Positions 12,401 to 22,718 of a DNA stretch of 64,000 nucleotides are shown here, piece by piece. Made by a program: the position numbers and the translations under genes. Source of the stretch: Bilabrum cf. latius (taxonomy: Eukaryota > Bigyra: Bicosoecida > Bigyra > Bicosoecida); assembly GCA_965178125.1 (NCBI GenBank), contig OZ237738.1, forward strand, positions 496,001-560,000, given 5' to 3'. The first letter of the stretch is position 1. Each line of letters opens with the position of its first letter. The notes under the pieces were generated by a model. The model was given only the letters and a program-made list of their open reading frames with translations. It searched no databases and was not told the DNA's origin.

Positions 12401-12979
12401 CGGGACGATCACATCGGCGTCCTCGCTCACCGATTGCACCTCCATACCATTCACAAACACGCTGAATCCACCAGGTCCAGACACGTACGCCATCACGCGC
12501 CGCTAGGATCCCTTTAGCGCGAAGTCGGCCCGTACCTGACTCTCGTTGCCAGACGGACCCTCCACCCACGTGGAGCCGAACCAGTCGGCCTCATCCATAA
12601 TCCCAACAGAAAAATTACCGCCAGATACGGCAGAAGCTTCCCCGCCGCCGGCCGTCCATTGCACGGTCCAGGAGTACTTGGTATGCGCAGCCAATTCCGA
12701 TCCATTGTAAACAGCCCACGTCTGATCGCTTTCAATGGCATGATTCCACACGGTCTTGCCTGAAAACGTTTCTTGTACTGTGATGGACATGCCAGACTAG
12801 CCCAGGCCGCGGGAGCACTCTTGGAAATAGTTGCCACAGTCGATCTTGTACGAGAATCTGGGGCTGCCATGGTCGATCACGGGCGAACCAGAGAGGCCAT
12901 CAACTTGAAGAGAGGTTGGCGGGGGCAAAGCAGCAAATGCAATGCCACAGCATAGACTAAGCGCTGAAAGGCAGCGCAT
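9462..12979 (-). CDS. Secreted alpha-L-rhamnosidase (GH78) with inserted SUEL rhamnose-binding lectin domain
   Basis: Four exons (12979..11127, 11020..11016, 10900..10552, 10425..9462) join to 1,056 residues ending in TGA. In-frame TAGs are at 12797, 12503, 12368 and 11957. A signal peptide (MRCLSALSLCCGIAFAA) predicts secretion. The GH78 hallmark CPTREKHGWLGDA is completed only by splicing; the catalytic (alpha/alpha)6 barrel follows, with QWGDWCA across intron 3 and TAWEDW later. In the N-terminal beta-sandwich region (FVNG, DITTLVVDG) a Cys-rich SUEL/galactose-lectin domain (about 12140-11950; CPAGQ, FASFGTPAG, CVGQQRC) is inserted. Rhamnosidases release terminal L-rhamnose; the lectin domain family is known for binding rhamnose. 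Introns are 106, 115 and 126 nt. A sulfatase gene lies 176 bp upstream on the same strand. Confidence 0.88.
11016..11020 (-). other. 5-nt microexon of the GH78 gene
   Basis: Exon 1 ends at 11127 with GGATG before GTGAGC, and the last exon of this stretch starts at 10900 with GTGATGCC. Joining those two directly makes TGG TGA, a stop. Between them lies TTTCGCAG, then GTTGG, then GTGAGATT, which is an acceptor and a donor flanking 5 nt. Including GTTGG gives TGG TTG GGT GAT, that is W-L-G-D, exactly the conserved GH78 sequence after CPTRE. Flanking introns are 106 and 115 nt, normal for this genome. It is a prediction from reading frame and family conservation; no transcript was available. Confidence 0.75.
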
Positions 12980-13155
12980 GGCAGATCAAACGTGCTACGC
13001 GTCGATGTTCGTGCATATGCGCATATGCTCTGAAATGGCTCGCTACTGGCTGACTAAGTCGGATTTCTAACGGCATCGACATGGCGACGGTGAACTCTTT
13101 AAGGCTTGGCACTCAAGCCCACGACAATAAGCTGCTGCTCTTTGCGCTGCACAAG

Positions 13156-15496
13156 TCATTGCGGCGGCGTACCGAAGCAGACCTCCCACACACCGTCCGT
13201 GTTCTGGGGGGCGCACGCTGCTGGCATGTCCGGGAGGTGGGCCAGGTCGGGCTTGCGGTCCACGGCCAGGCGGTCCAGCTGGGCGCGTAGCTCCGCGACG
13301 ATGGCAGGGTGCTTGTCCGCGATGTCACGGTGCTCGCACGGGTCCTCGTAGATGTCGAACAGGCAGGGCTGCTTGGCCGGATCGCAGGTGTCCACGGCGG
13401 GCGGGTCGTTGCCGCCCGGGCCACACTTGACCAGAAAGTCGGGGGCGTCCGGGCCGCTGAACTCGAGCCCTGGGGTGTGATACCACGCCTTTGGGCCACC
13501 GAGCCACATGAACGCACCAGTCACGAGCTTGTACGTCCCGTTCATGAGCGCGCCCTGCGGCTTGCCATGGGCATCCAGGTCGGGCGCGATGGTGTGCACC
13601 ATCCACGTGCGGTTGTGCTTGCCGTCGTCAGCGCTGCTCAGCCAGGCCCACTGGTCTCTGCCATCGCCCTCCTTAAAGGCGGGCTGGTGCAGCGAGGGCT
13701 GCGCGGTATCCGCCAATGGGAGTGGCATCGCGTTCGCGATGGCCATGGCCCTCTGGCTCGCAGGGCTCTTCCTCTCGGACCCATCGATGCCGTCAGCCGC
13801 AGCGTGAGTCAAAGTGTGGTACCAGTCAGTGACATGGACCATGCGGTCCGTGGAGGTCCCCTTAAAGGCAGAGGCGAGGCCAGCGCCGGCAATGATGCCC
13901 GCACCACGGACACCGCCGTCCGTGATAGTGAACTTGCGGCCTCTCAGCGGCATGTTGCTCGCGCAGTTGTGGTCGTAGCTGGACCCATCAACGTCACATG
14001 CCGGCCCGCCGTTATCGGTGGACAGAACAATGAGTGTGTCTTCCCAGAGCCCGGCCTTCTCGAGAGCTGCACGGACCTTGCCCACGCCCTCGTCCATCAA
14101 AGATACCATGGCAGCCACTGTGCGACGCCTGGGGTCCGCGATCGTTTTATTAAAGCGGTCGATTGCGTCTTGCGGGGCCATGAGAGGCATGTGCATGGCC
14201 TGCCACGCGAGGTACAGGAAGAGAGGCTTCTCTCCACTGCCAGCTTCTTCTTCTCCTTGCTTCTGCTGCTGTTGATGCTGCTTGCGAATTGCGTTCGATT
14301 TGGCGTGTTCTTCGATGGCATCTACCGCCCAATCTGTGAAAACGAATGTAGAGTAGTTCCCTGCATACTCGGGAGCAGGCCTTGCCTCATCCCATAGGTC
14401 GTACCCCCAGTAGATGGGGTCCTTGCCGCCGTCTGAAATGTTGCTCGTGCGGTGCGAGTAGTACTCCCTGCGGTTGACGAGACACGGGAGGGAGGGTAAA
14501 ATACCACGTTTGGGCGAAAAAAAGAAACACGACTAGCATGAACCAACCCATCAGGTCCTTGGGCTCACTCGGCTCCGTGGAGGTACCCCTGCGGAGTAGG
14601 GGGGCGGGCGGGAGGCCGGGCGAGGCACTCGCGAGATACTTGGGTGCGGGTTGATCGCACTGGTGCAGCGCTCAAGACACGCGCGAGGCCAGATAGGCCG
14701 ATCGGATCAAACCACTGTGTCGGGATACCGTCTCACCTTGTACGTGTCGTACCCGCGCTCGAGCGGCGTGTCGCTCCAGTTGGTCTGACCGAGGTGCCAT
14801 CTGTGTACAATGCAAGCGAAGCAGAGGCAATTTTATAATGCTACAGGCATACTTATTGAAATCTAAACAGGGGCGCGGAGACATGGGCGCTGCCAAGACT
14901 CACTTGCCCCGCATCACGGTGTGGTAGTCCATCTCCTTCAGTACCGCTGGCAGCAGCGGACACGGCGGAGCAGGGCTGCCATCCGAAAGTGGTCCCTAGT
15001 TACATGTCACGTTTAAGCTGGATGTAGTTCCGGCGCTAAACGGCGTGTAGATGCCGGTGTGAATAATGTTCCGACCAGCTGCGCATATTTCTAATGAAAC
15101 CTAGAGGAATTCGTGCCAATGCGGCTTTGCGCGTAACATAGAATGCATTGATACGAAAGGTTTGCTCAAGCTTACACATTAAGGACGACCTAGTTGGAGA
15201 GCAAACTGGAGCGACGTAGAAACGATTGAACCGCAGGCCTTCGTACGCGATCTTGTCAATGTTTGGAGTGGGGATCTACTTGGAACCATGGAAAGACACA
15301 TCAGAGAACCCGAGATCGTCCACTAGAATGTATACCTGCGGTTGTAATGAGGGGTATTGTTGCACTAGACACTGGCTCTGTACTGGATACAAGACGCGCG
15401 GTACGATCCATCCTGTCTCACGATGTTTGGGCGCTTCCCAAGCGTAGCCACGGTGCAGATACAAAGGCTAACAGCAAGTTGAAGCGAAGAAAGCAT
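13156..15496 (-). CDS. Secreted arylsulfatase, ARSB-like (formylglycine sulfatase)
   Basis: Six exons (15496..15422, 15335..15176, 15078..14904, 14800..14737, 14588..14569, 14467..13156) give 601 residues ending in TGA. Introns are 86, 97, 103, 148 and 101 nt; all frames join cleanly. A signal peptide ([17 protein letters not shown]) is followed by [14 protein letters not shown] (metal-binding Asp pair), the CSPTR motif (Cys70, converted to formylglycine in this family), [23 protein letters not shown] and STDNGG, the order of type I sulfatases and closest to arylsulfatase B. Two in-frame TAGs (15276, in GSK-TAG-IPTPNID, and 14996) fall in conserved sequence. A Gln-rich linker ([10 protein letters not shown]) is inserted in the middle. 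The likely role is extracellular desulfation of polysaccharides, perhaps with the neighbouring rhamnosidase; the exact substrate is not readable. Confidence 0.87.
14569..14588 (-). other. 20-nt microexon of the sulfatase gene
   Basis: The sequence between acceptor CTCCGCAG and donor GTGAGC encodes GYLHGA plus two bases of a Glu codon. Spliced between the exon ending in YDTYK and the exon starting EYYSH it restores GYLHGAEEYY, the motif found at this point in ARSB-type sulfatases (GYLHGGEDYY in typical members). Skipping it would shift the frame. Confidence 0.75.
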
Positions 15497-15929
15497 ATCC
15501 GCTGGCGTTTGGGGGATAAGTGGCAGATACTTGTTGAACCGCGAACGAGTGGGAGGAGCAATCATGTGGCCGAAATGTGCTCCGGCGGCGGTCTTTGATG
15601 ATGTGATTCCTGGCACGCCAAACCTTGAGTGCAAGCATTATGATAACCACGAGTGCTGCGCAATTAGACTGGATTAGTGTCCCGTCAGCGCTCGGAGAAG
15701 GTTAGCGTGGACTTGAGACTATACCGCCAGTGGCAGCTAGGCCGACCAAGCGATGCGCTTACCTGGAATCTGACTACATCCATACACGCACGTGCCGAAG
15801 TATTCCGCCGACTTCAGTAGCCGAACTTGCGTCCCAAATAGAGAGTCCCCGCGCGTTGCGACCTGGTTGGGCTGACCTTGGTCCGAAGGCACGCTCAGAG
15901 GTACCAGATTGTTGTCCCGCAAAATGCAC
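15497..15929. other. Gap upstream of the sulfatase; no gene seen
   Basis: This 433-bp stretch lies between the sulfatase start and the first partial copy of the giant gene. Both strands give only short open frames with no recognisable protein. It must hold the sulfatase promoter and the 5' edge of the duplicated fragment. No clear TATA box or repeat was recognised. Confidence 0.5.
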
Positions 15930-16106
15930 GGCCATTCCGAAGTGGATCTGTCCGCGGGCGTGGGCCTCGAGACGAGGAATGTGGTGATCCAGGGGTCCGG
16001 CACCCAGGTGACGTACGCCAGACGGCTCTTCGGCGGCCACACCATGCCAGTGGCCATGAACGGGGGTATCTACCGCATTGAGAACGCAGAGGTGCGCAGG
16101 GCAGGT
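15930..16106 (+). pseudogene. Partial copy 1 of the giant G8/IPT gene (residual exon piece)
   Basis: The frame HSEVDLSAGVGLETRN to RIENAEVRRAGQ matches the giant gene at about 28952-28786, read on the opposite strand. A 6-nt insertion gives TMPVAMNGG against TMAMNGG. Homology starts abruptly at GGCCATTCCG and stops after GCGCAGGGC, where A-rich sequence and ankyrin gene A follow. The next part of the same gene resumes at 18290, so copies 1 and 2 look like one fragment split by ankyrin gene A. No start or flanking exons exist, so it is not a functional gene. Confidence 0.8.
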
Positions 16107-16158
16107 CAAATTAAAAAAGAATTCTCGCCGTAGTCTATCAATGTCTCAACGGATTTAC

Positions 16159-18097
16159 TCAGCCCGGCGCGTGCCCCACCGCCGCCAGCTGAGCCTCTAG
16201 CTCTTGCACTCGCGCCTCGGCCGCCTCCAGCCGCTCGGTCTGCGACTCCATCCAGGCCTGCTCCTCGTCCCCCAGCACAGCCCCATGCCCCTGCAGCACC
16301 TTCACGCACTCCCTGTGCCCGCCCACCATGGCTGCATGCAGTGGGGACACCAGCTGGCCACCAAGCACTCGCCCCTTCCTGTCCAGTCCCCCTGCCAGCT
16401 TGCCCAGCCTCAGCCGCTTGCCCAGCTCCAGCGGTCGCCCCGTGGCTGCCGCATTGAACACGAGAGCAGCGTCTCTCTGCGCGATCGCTGCGTGCCTCCA
16501 TGCGGCCAAGCAGTGCGCCCTGAAGCTGAAGCGCTCGATCAGACGGATCGTGGCTCTGTGTCGGTAGGCTTGAGTCTCAGAGCCTGCTGGGAGCTCCGCA
16601 GGTGCCTCGCCTGCGTTGTTCTTGATGTCCTTCTTTGCGCCTGCATGAAGCAGCAAGCGAGCGCATTCAACCCGCCCGTACTCCACGGCAGCATGTAGCG
16701 GGGTGCTACCGTCGTGGCTTTGAGCGTTCACATCTGCACCTGCACGGACCAGCACTCGCGCACAATCCACATGACCAGTCTCACAGGCCATGTACAGAGG
16801 CGATTCTCCTTGCGCAGCCCGAGTGACTACAGTCGCCCCGGCCTCCACAAGCAGACGCACACAGTCCACATGGCCGTCCTGGCTTGCAATGTGCAGCGGT
16901 ACAAAGCCACCATCCTTTGCTGCGTTCACATTGGCGCCAGCCCCCATCAACACACGCGCGCAATCCACGTCACCAGTCGCACAAGCCACGAACAGAGGCG
17001 ATTCTCCCGTCGCAGTCCGCGTATCCACAGTCGCCCCGGCCTCCACAAGCAGACGCACACAGTCCACATGGCCGTCCTCGCTTGCAGTGTGCAGCGGTAC
17101 AAAGCCACCATCCATTCCAGCGTTCACATTGGCGCCAGCCCCCATCAACACACGCGCGCAATCCACATGACCAGTCTCACAGGCCACGTACAGAGGCGAT
17201 GCCCCTTGCGCAGTCCGCGTGTCCACAGTCGCCCCGGCCTCCACAAGCAGACGCACACAGTCCACATGGCCTTCCTCGCTTGCAATGTGTAGCGGCACAA
17301 AGCCACCATCCATTACAGCATTCACATTGGCGCCAGCCCCCATCAACACACGCGCGCAATCCACATGACCAGTCGCACAGGCCATGTGCAGAGGCGATTC
17401 TCCTCTCGCAGTCCGCGTATCCACAGTGGCCCCGGCCTCCACAAGCAGACGCACACAGTCCACGTGGCCATACTCGCTTGCAATATGCAGCGGCAAAAAG
17501 CCACCATCATTTGCTGCGTTCACATTGGCGCCAGCCCCCATCAACACACGCGCGCAATCCACATGACCAGTCTCACAGGCCACGTACAGAGGCGATGCCC
17601 CTTGCGCAGTCCGCGTGTCCACAGTCGCCCCGGCCTCCACAAGCAGACGCACACAGTCCACTGTCCCATGCTCGCTTGCGGCGTGAAGAGCCGTAACATG
17701 TCCATCACCAACTGCATTCACATCAGCACCAGCATCAGTCAGATACTTCAAGCAGTCGACATGACCATTCCTTACACAGCAGAAAATAGGAGTCTATTGC
17801 TCCCTATTTCTGCTGCTGGCATCGACGCCAGCCTTCAACAGTCTCTACACTACCGAAGCGCTCCCAGTATCAGCTGCGAAAGATGATGGACAGTGTAACC
17901 AACTCGATATGATGTATTGCATCCATGGTTCCAACCGAATGATAACTAGGCGTTTGAATGCGCTTACCCGCAACATGGAGCAATGTGTTGCCCTAAAGCG
18001 AGCAAAACGCAAGGCTCGGCTCCTTCTAGAGAAGTTCCGATACTTTGCGGGAATCACCGCATTTCGCTGCATCAATGATGCGAGTCGTATTGTCCAT
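16159..18097 (-). CDS. Ankyrin-repeat protein A
   Basis: Exon 1 (18097..17968) and exon 2 (17873..16159), separated by a 94-nt GTAAGC...TTCGCAG intron, give 614 residues ending in TGA. Splicing joins GNTLLHV-A-ADTGSASVV into a normal ankyrin repeat. In-frame TAGs are at 18026, 17993, 17845 and 17794; paralogue B has GAG, TAG, CAG and GAG at these codons. About 13 ankyrin repeats alternate between two types (CVRLLVEAGATVDTRTA and CARVLMGAGANVNA), so the DNA period is 198 bp. A basic linker (RHRATIRLIERFSF), one more ankyrin-like repeat (SPLHAAMVGGHRECVK) and a short coiled coil end the protein. It is probably an intracellular scaffold; the partner is unknown. Start chosen at MDNTTRI, conserved in both copies. 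Confidence 0.85.
16690..17740 (-). repeat. 198-bp tandem array encoding paired ankyrin repeats (gene A)
   Basis: Near-identical 99-bp modules of two types alternate, giving a 198-bp higher-order unit. Unit boundaries recur at TGTGGACTGTGTGCG and TGTGGATTGCGCGCG on the minus strand. Identity between units is high at DNA level, which points to recent homogenisation or unequal exchange. Confidence 0.85.
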
Positions 18098-18289
18098 GGT
18101 GGCAATTGGGTACTCGGAGATCGCAGCGCTAGTCTGTTGATTGTGTTTGAATCCTCGAATCGACAAACCAAAGCGTGCCTCACCGAGTCGCCGATCGGAG
18201 CTCAGCCCCGGCAAAGCAATGCTTCGGCAGCCATGACTGGAATGCATCCACCCGTCTCCTGAACAAAAACCGCGTGCATGGCGGAGGCA

Positions 18290-19118
18290 TCCCCACATGG
18301 CCGGCGCCCAGGCCAGGTACCACTACGTCAAGTCGCTGGCCGTGCACGACTCCAACCAGAGGTGCGCCACCATCCACGGCAGCAAATACTACACCGTCTT
18401 CTCCATCGCATGCACCAGGGTAAGAGGACACAGCGTCTTCGTGGAGGACGGCGCCGAGGAGTGGAACGTGATCGAGGACAACCTCGTGGCCGGGACCATC
18501 CGCCTCTTCAACGCCCTCAAGGGCGACATGAAGCCGGCGTCCTTCTGGGCAGCCAGCCCCAAGCAGCTATGGACCGGCAACTATGCCGCTGGTGGGTAGA
18601 ACGACGGATATTGCGCGAGCTGCCTGGCGCTCTCCATGGACCGTCCTTCACCACCTCCATCTGCCCCGTGCACGACCACCTGGGGCACTTCCACAACAAC
18701 ACGGCGCAGGCCAACGGCGTGCAGGGGCTGCGCATCTACCCCGCGTACCTGCCGTACAAGCACCCATGCAATGAAGCAGAAGGACCTCCGGACATGTGCA
18801 GCAGACCTTCGCCAACCTCACGTCCTTCCGCAACGGCGCTCACGGCATCTTCAACAAGCAGGCCCGGCGCCATCCGGCTCAAGCACTTCAACCTCATGGG
18901 CAACGGCGGCGACGACGAGAGGCGCGTGAAAGCTCAAGAAGGTGTACGGACCTCCCGCGCACCAGCCCAACTCGGAAGGCAACCTGTACGTGCGCGACCC
19001 TGACCACCCCACGACCCCCGGCCACTGGCGGCAAGCTGGGCCTGTTCGCCCCCCAGGACGAGTACTACTACGGCAAGGACCTGACCTTCGTGGGGTACGG
19101 CAGCGGAGGGGCCGTCAC
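18290..19118 (+). pseudogene. Partial copy 2 of the giant G8/IPT gene
   Basis: This stretch matches the giant gene from about 28750 down to 27915, in inverted orientation. It opens with MAGAQARYHYVKSL and runs through HDSNQRC, VFVEDGAEEWN and KVYGPPAHQP. Single-base insertions (for example CGTGAAAGCTC against CGTGAAGCTC) break the frame. The in-frame TAG after YAAGG is retained. Where the giant gene has TAG ACG TAC, this copy has CAG ACC TTC, which is direct evidence for TAG=Gln. It is a dead fragment with no 5' or 3' exons. Confidence 0.88.
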
Positions 19119-19204
19119 CGGTGGCAGGGATTCTGACTGATGCTTGCGTGTACTGTTGCGACCCAGGAGTACGACGACCACTTGACTCTATCTCGATCCC
19201 TTAC

Positions 19205-21413
19205 TCAGCCAGGCGCTTGACCCTATGCTGCAAGCCGAGCCTCTAGCTCTTTCACTCGATCCTCGAATGCCTCCAGCTCCCTCACTTGATCCTCGAATGC
19301 CCGCGCTCGACCCTCAAGCGCTTCTGCTCGCGCCTCGGCCGCCTCCAGCCGCTTGGTCTGCGACTCTATCCAGGCCTGCTCCTCGTCCCCCAGCACAGCT
19401 CCATGCCCCTGCAGCACCTTCACGCACTCCCTGTGCCCGCCCACCATGGCTGCATGCAGTGGGGACACCAGCTGACCACCAAGGACTCGCCCCTTCCTGT
19501 CCAGTCCCCCCGCCAGCTTGCCCAGCCTCAGCCGCTTGCCCAGCTCCAGCGGTCGCCCCGTGGCTGCCGCATTGAACACGAGAGCAGCGTCTCTCTGCGC
19601 GATCGCTGCTTGCCTCCATGCGGCCAAGCAGTGCGCCCTGAAGCTGAAGCGCTCGATCAGGCGGACCGTGGCTCTGTGTCGGTAGACTGGAGTCTCAGAG
19701 CCTGGTGGGAGCTCCGCAGGTGCCTTGCCTGCGTTGTTCTTGATGTCTTTCTTAGCGCCTGCATGAAGTAGCAAGCGAGCGCATTCAACCTGCCCGTACT
19801 CCACGGCAGCGTGAAGCGGGGTGCTGCCGTTGCGGCTTTGAGCGTCCACATCTGCACCTGCACGGACCAGCACTCGCACGCAATCCACATGACCATTTTG
19901 ACAGGCCCAATACACAGGCACTGCTACATGCCTGTGCCTGGTATTCACAGTCACCCCGGCCTCCACAAGCAGACGCACACAGTCCATATGGCCTTCCTCG
20001 CTTGCAATGTGCAGCGGCACAAAGCCACCATCATTTGCTGCGTTCACATTGGCGCCAGCCCCCATCAACACACGCGCGCAATCCACATGACCAGTCCAGC
20101 AGGCCAAGTACAGAGGCGATGCCCCTGTGGCAGTCAGCGTGTCCACAGTCGCCCCGGCCTCCACAAGCAGATGCACACAGTCCACATGGCCGTCCTGGCT
20201 TGCAGCATGCAGCGGCGCATAGCCACCATCCATTGCAGCATTCACATTGGCGCCAGCCCCCATCAACACAAGCGCGCAATCCACATGACCAGTCCCACAG
20301 GCCATATACAGAGGCGATGCTCCTGTCGCAGTCCGCGTGTCCACAGTGGCCCCGGCCTCCACAAGCAGACGCACACAGTCCACATGGCCGTCCTGGCTTG
20401 CAGCATACAGCGGCGCAAAGCCACCATCCTTTGCTGCATTCACATCGGCGCCAGCCCCCATCAACACACGCGCGCAATCCACATGACCAGTCGTACAGGC
20501 CAAGTACAGAGGCGATACCCCTTTCACACTCCGCGTGTCCACAGTGGCCCCGGCCTCCACAAGCAGACGCACACAGCCCACATGGCCATGCTCGCTTGCA
20601 GCATGCAGCGGCACATAGCCGCCATCACTTGCAGCATTCACATTGGCGCCAGCCCCCATCAACACACGCGCGCAATCCACATGACCAGTCGTACAGGCCA
20701 CGTACAGAGGCGATGCCCCTGTCGCAGTCAGCGTGTCCACAGTCGCCCCGGCCTCCACAAGCAGACGCACACAGTCCACATGGCCGTCCTGGCTTGCAGC
20801 ATACAGCGGCGCAAAGCCACCATCCATTGCTGCATTCACATCGGCGCCAGCACCCATCAACACACGCGCGCAATCCACATGACCAGTCTCACAGGCCACG
20901 TACAGAGGCGATGCCCCTCTCGCAGTCCGCGTGTCCACAGTCGCCCCGGCCTCCACAAGCAGACGCACACAGTCCACTGTCCCATGCTCGCTTGCGGCGT
21001 GAAGAGCCGTAACATGTCCAACACCAACTGCATTCACATCAGCACCAGCATCAGTCAGATGCTTCAAGCAGTCCACATGACCATTCCTCACACAGCAGAA
21101 AATAGGAGTCTCTTGCCCCCTATTTCTGCTGTTGGCATCGACGCCAGCCTTCAACAATCTCTGGACTACCGAAGCGCTCCCAGTATCAGCTGCGAAAGAT
21201 GATGGACAGTGCAACCGACTCGATATGGTGTTTTGCATCCATGGTTCCAACCGAACGATTACTAGGCGTTTGAATGCGCTCACCCGCAACATGGAGCAAT
21301 GTGTTGCCCTAAAGCGAGCAAAACGCAAGGCTCGGCTCCTTCTCGAGAAGTTCCGATACTTTGCGGGAATCACCGCATTTCGCTGCATCAATGATGCGAG
21401 TCGTATTGTCCAT
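19205..21413 (-). CDS. Ankyrin-repeat protein B (tandem paralogue of A)
   Basis: Exon 1 (21413..21284) and exon 2 (21189..19205) with a 94-nt GTGAGC...TTCGCAG intron encode 704 residues ending in TGA. In-frame TAGs are at 21309 (shared with A) and 19223 (LAA-TAG-GQAPG, near the end). It is 90 residues longer than A: 66 residues equal exactly one extra 198-bp ankyrin pair and 24 residues are an added coiled-coil stretch (RARAFEDQVRELEAFEDRVK). The flanks upstream of the start are also alike in A and B, so the whole unit, promoter included, was duplicated. Function unknown beyond a repeat scaffold. Confidence 0.85.
19860..21050 (-). repeat. 198-bp tandem array encoding paired ankyrin repeats (gene B)
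   Basis: The same two 99-bp modules as in gene A alternate, with one more pair than A. Terminal modules are more diverged (for example VNTRHRHVAVPVYWACQN), while central ones are nearly identical, a common pattern in arrays that change size by unequal exchange. Confidence 0.85.
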
Positions 21414-21599
21414 GGTGGCAATTGGTTTCTCGGAGATCGCAGCGCTATTGATTGTGCTTGGATCCACAAATCGACAAAAACGTGCCTCACCGAATCGCCG
21501 ATCGGAGCTCAGCCCCGGCAAACCAATGCTTCGGCGGCCATGACTGGAATGCATCCATCCGTATCCTGAACACCACCCGGGTGCATGAAAGAGGCACAC

Positions 21600-22718
21600 C
21601 CACATGGCCCCCGCCCAGGCCAGGTACCACCACGTCAAGTCGCTGGCCGTGCACGACTCCAACCAGAGGTGCGCCACCATCCACGGCAGCAAGTACTGCA
21701 CCGTCTTCTCCATCGCATGCACCAGGGTAAGAGGACACAGCGTCTTCGTGGAGGACGGCGCCGAGGATGTGGAACGTGATCGATGAGAACCTCGTGGCCG
21801 GGACCATCCGCCTCTTCAACGCCCTCAAGGGCGACATGAAGCCGGCGTCCTTCTGGGCAGCCAGCCCCAAGCAGCTCTGGACCGGCAACTATGCCGCTGG
21901 TGGGTAGAACGACGGATATTGCGCGAGCTGCCTGGCGCTCCCCATGGACCGTCCTTCACCACCTCCATCTGCCCCGTGCACGACCACCTGGGGCAGTTCC
22001 ACAACAACACGGCGCAGGCCAACGGCGTGCAGGGGCTGCGCATCTACCCCGTGTACCTGCCGTACAAGCACCCATGCAATGAAGCAGAAGGACCTCCGGA
22101 CATGTGCATCAGACCTTCGCCAACCTCACGTCCTTCCGCAACGGCGCTCGCGGCATCTTCAACAAGCAGGGCGGCGCCATCCGGCTCAAGCACTTCAAGC
22201 TCATGGGCAACGGCGGCGACGACGAGAGGCGCGTGAAGCTCAAGAAGGTGTACGGACCTCCCGCGCACCAGCCCAACTCGGAAGGCAACCTGTACGTGCG
22301 CGACCCTGACCACCCCACGATCCCCGGCCACTGGCGGCAAGCTGGGCCTGTTCGCCCCCCAGGACGAGTACTACTACGGCAAGGACCTGACCTTCGTGGG
22401 GTACGGCAGCGGAGGCGCCATCGCCGGATGCGCCAAGTGCGCTAGCCAGACCGATATGAAGCAGGGCGGGTACACTTTCCGTTTCTCTGGGCTTCGGTTC
22501 TTCAACTCCACGAAGCGCGTGCGCTTCACGGCGCCCTACAAGCAGATCTTTTAGGATGACGATGGCAGCCTGACTGGCACCGCCGGCGGGTGGGCCACGG
22601 CCTACCGCGCGTTCAACGTGTGGCCCGGGCAGTGCGAGAGGCAGGGCGTGGAGTACGACAACGGCATCGTGTGCGACGACTCGGTCAAGGTGCGCCGGCT
22701 GTAGCTGGACCAGTACTC
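21600..22718 (+). pseudogene. Partial copy 3 of the giant G8/IPT gene
   Basis: It matches the giant gene from about 28745 down to 27640 in inverted orientation and is the longest of the three copies, reaching VRRL-TAG-LDQY. A one-base insertion (GAGGATGTGG against GAGGAGTGG) and rearranged bases at GGATATTGCGCG break the frame. It retains the TAGs after YAAGG, KQIF and VRRL, and carries CAG at the codon that is TAG at 28236-28238 of the giant gene. Homology ends at CTGGACCAGTAC. Together with the parent gene it forms an inverted repeat with about 4.9 kb between arms. Confidence 0.88.

Larger units (their letters stand above)
16140..22718. repeat. Two tandem [ankyrin gene + giant-gene fragment] units
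   Basis: Unit 1 is about 16140-19118 and unit 2 about 19200-22718. Each holds an ankyrin gene on the minus strand, its conserved upstream flank of about 200 bp, and a plus-strand fragment of the giant gene that begins near the same base (CCACATGGCC). Close similarity over coding, intron and flanking DNA indicates segmental duplication rather than independent insertions. Confidence 0.8.

Noticed and set aside
15680-15900. Possible tRNA or other small RNA gene upstream of fragment 1
   Set aside because: No cloverleaf pairing or A/B box pattern could be built by eye; not supported.
19811-21202. Plus-strand ORF of 463 codons rich in HTRAIHMTS
   Set aside because: Antisense shadow of the ankyrin array in gene B; the same pattern appears opposite gene A.
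18290-22718. Giant-gene fragments as working genes
   Set aside because: They have frameshifting single-base insertions, no start or signal peptide and no C-terminal exons.
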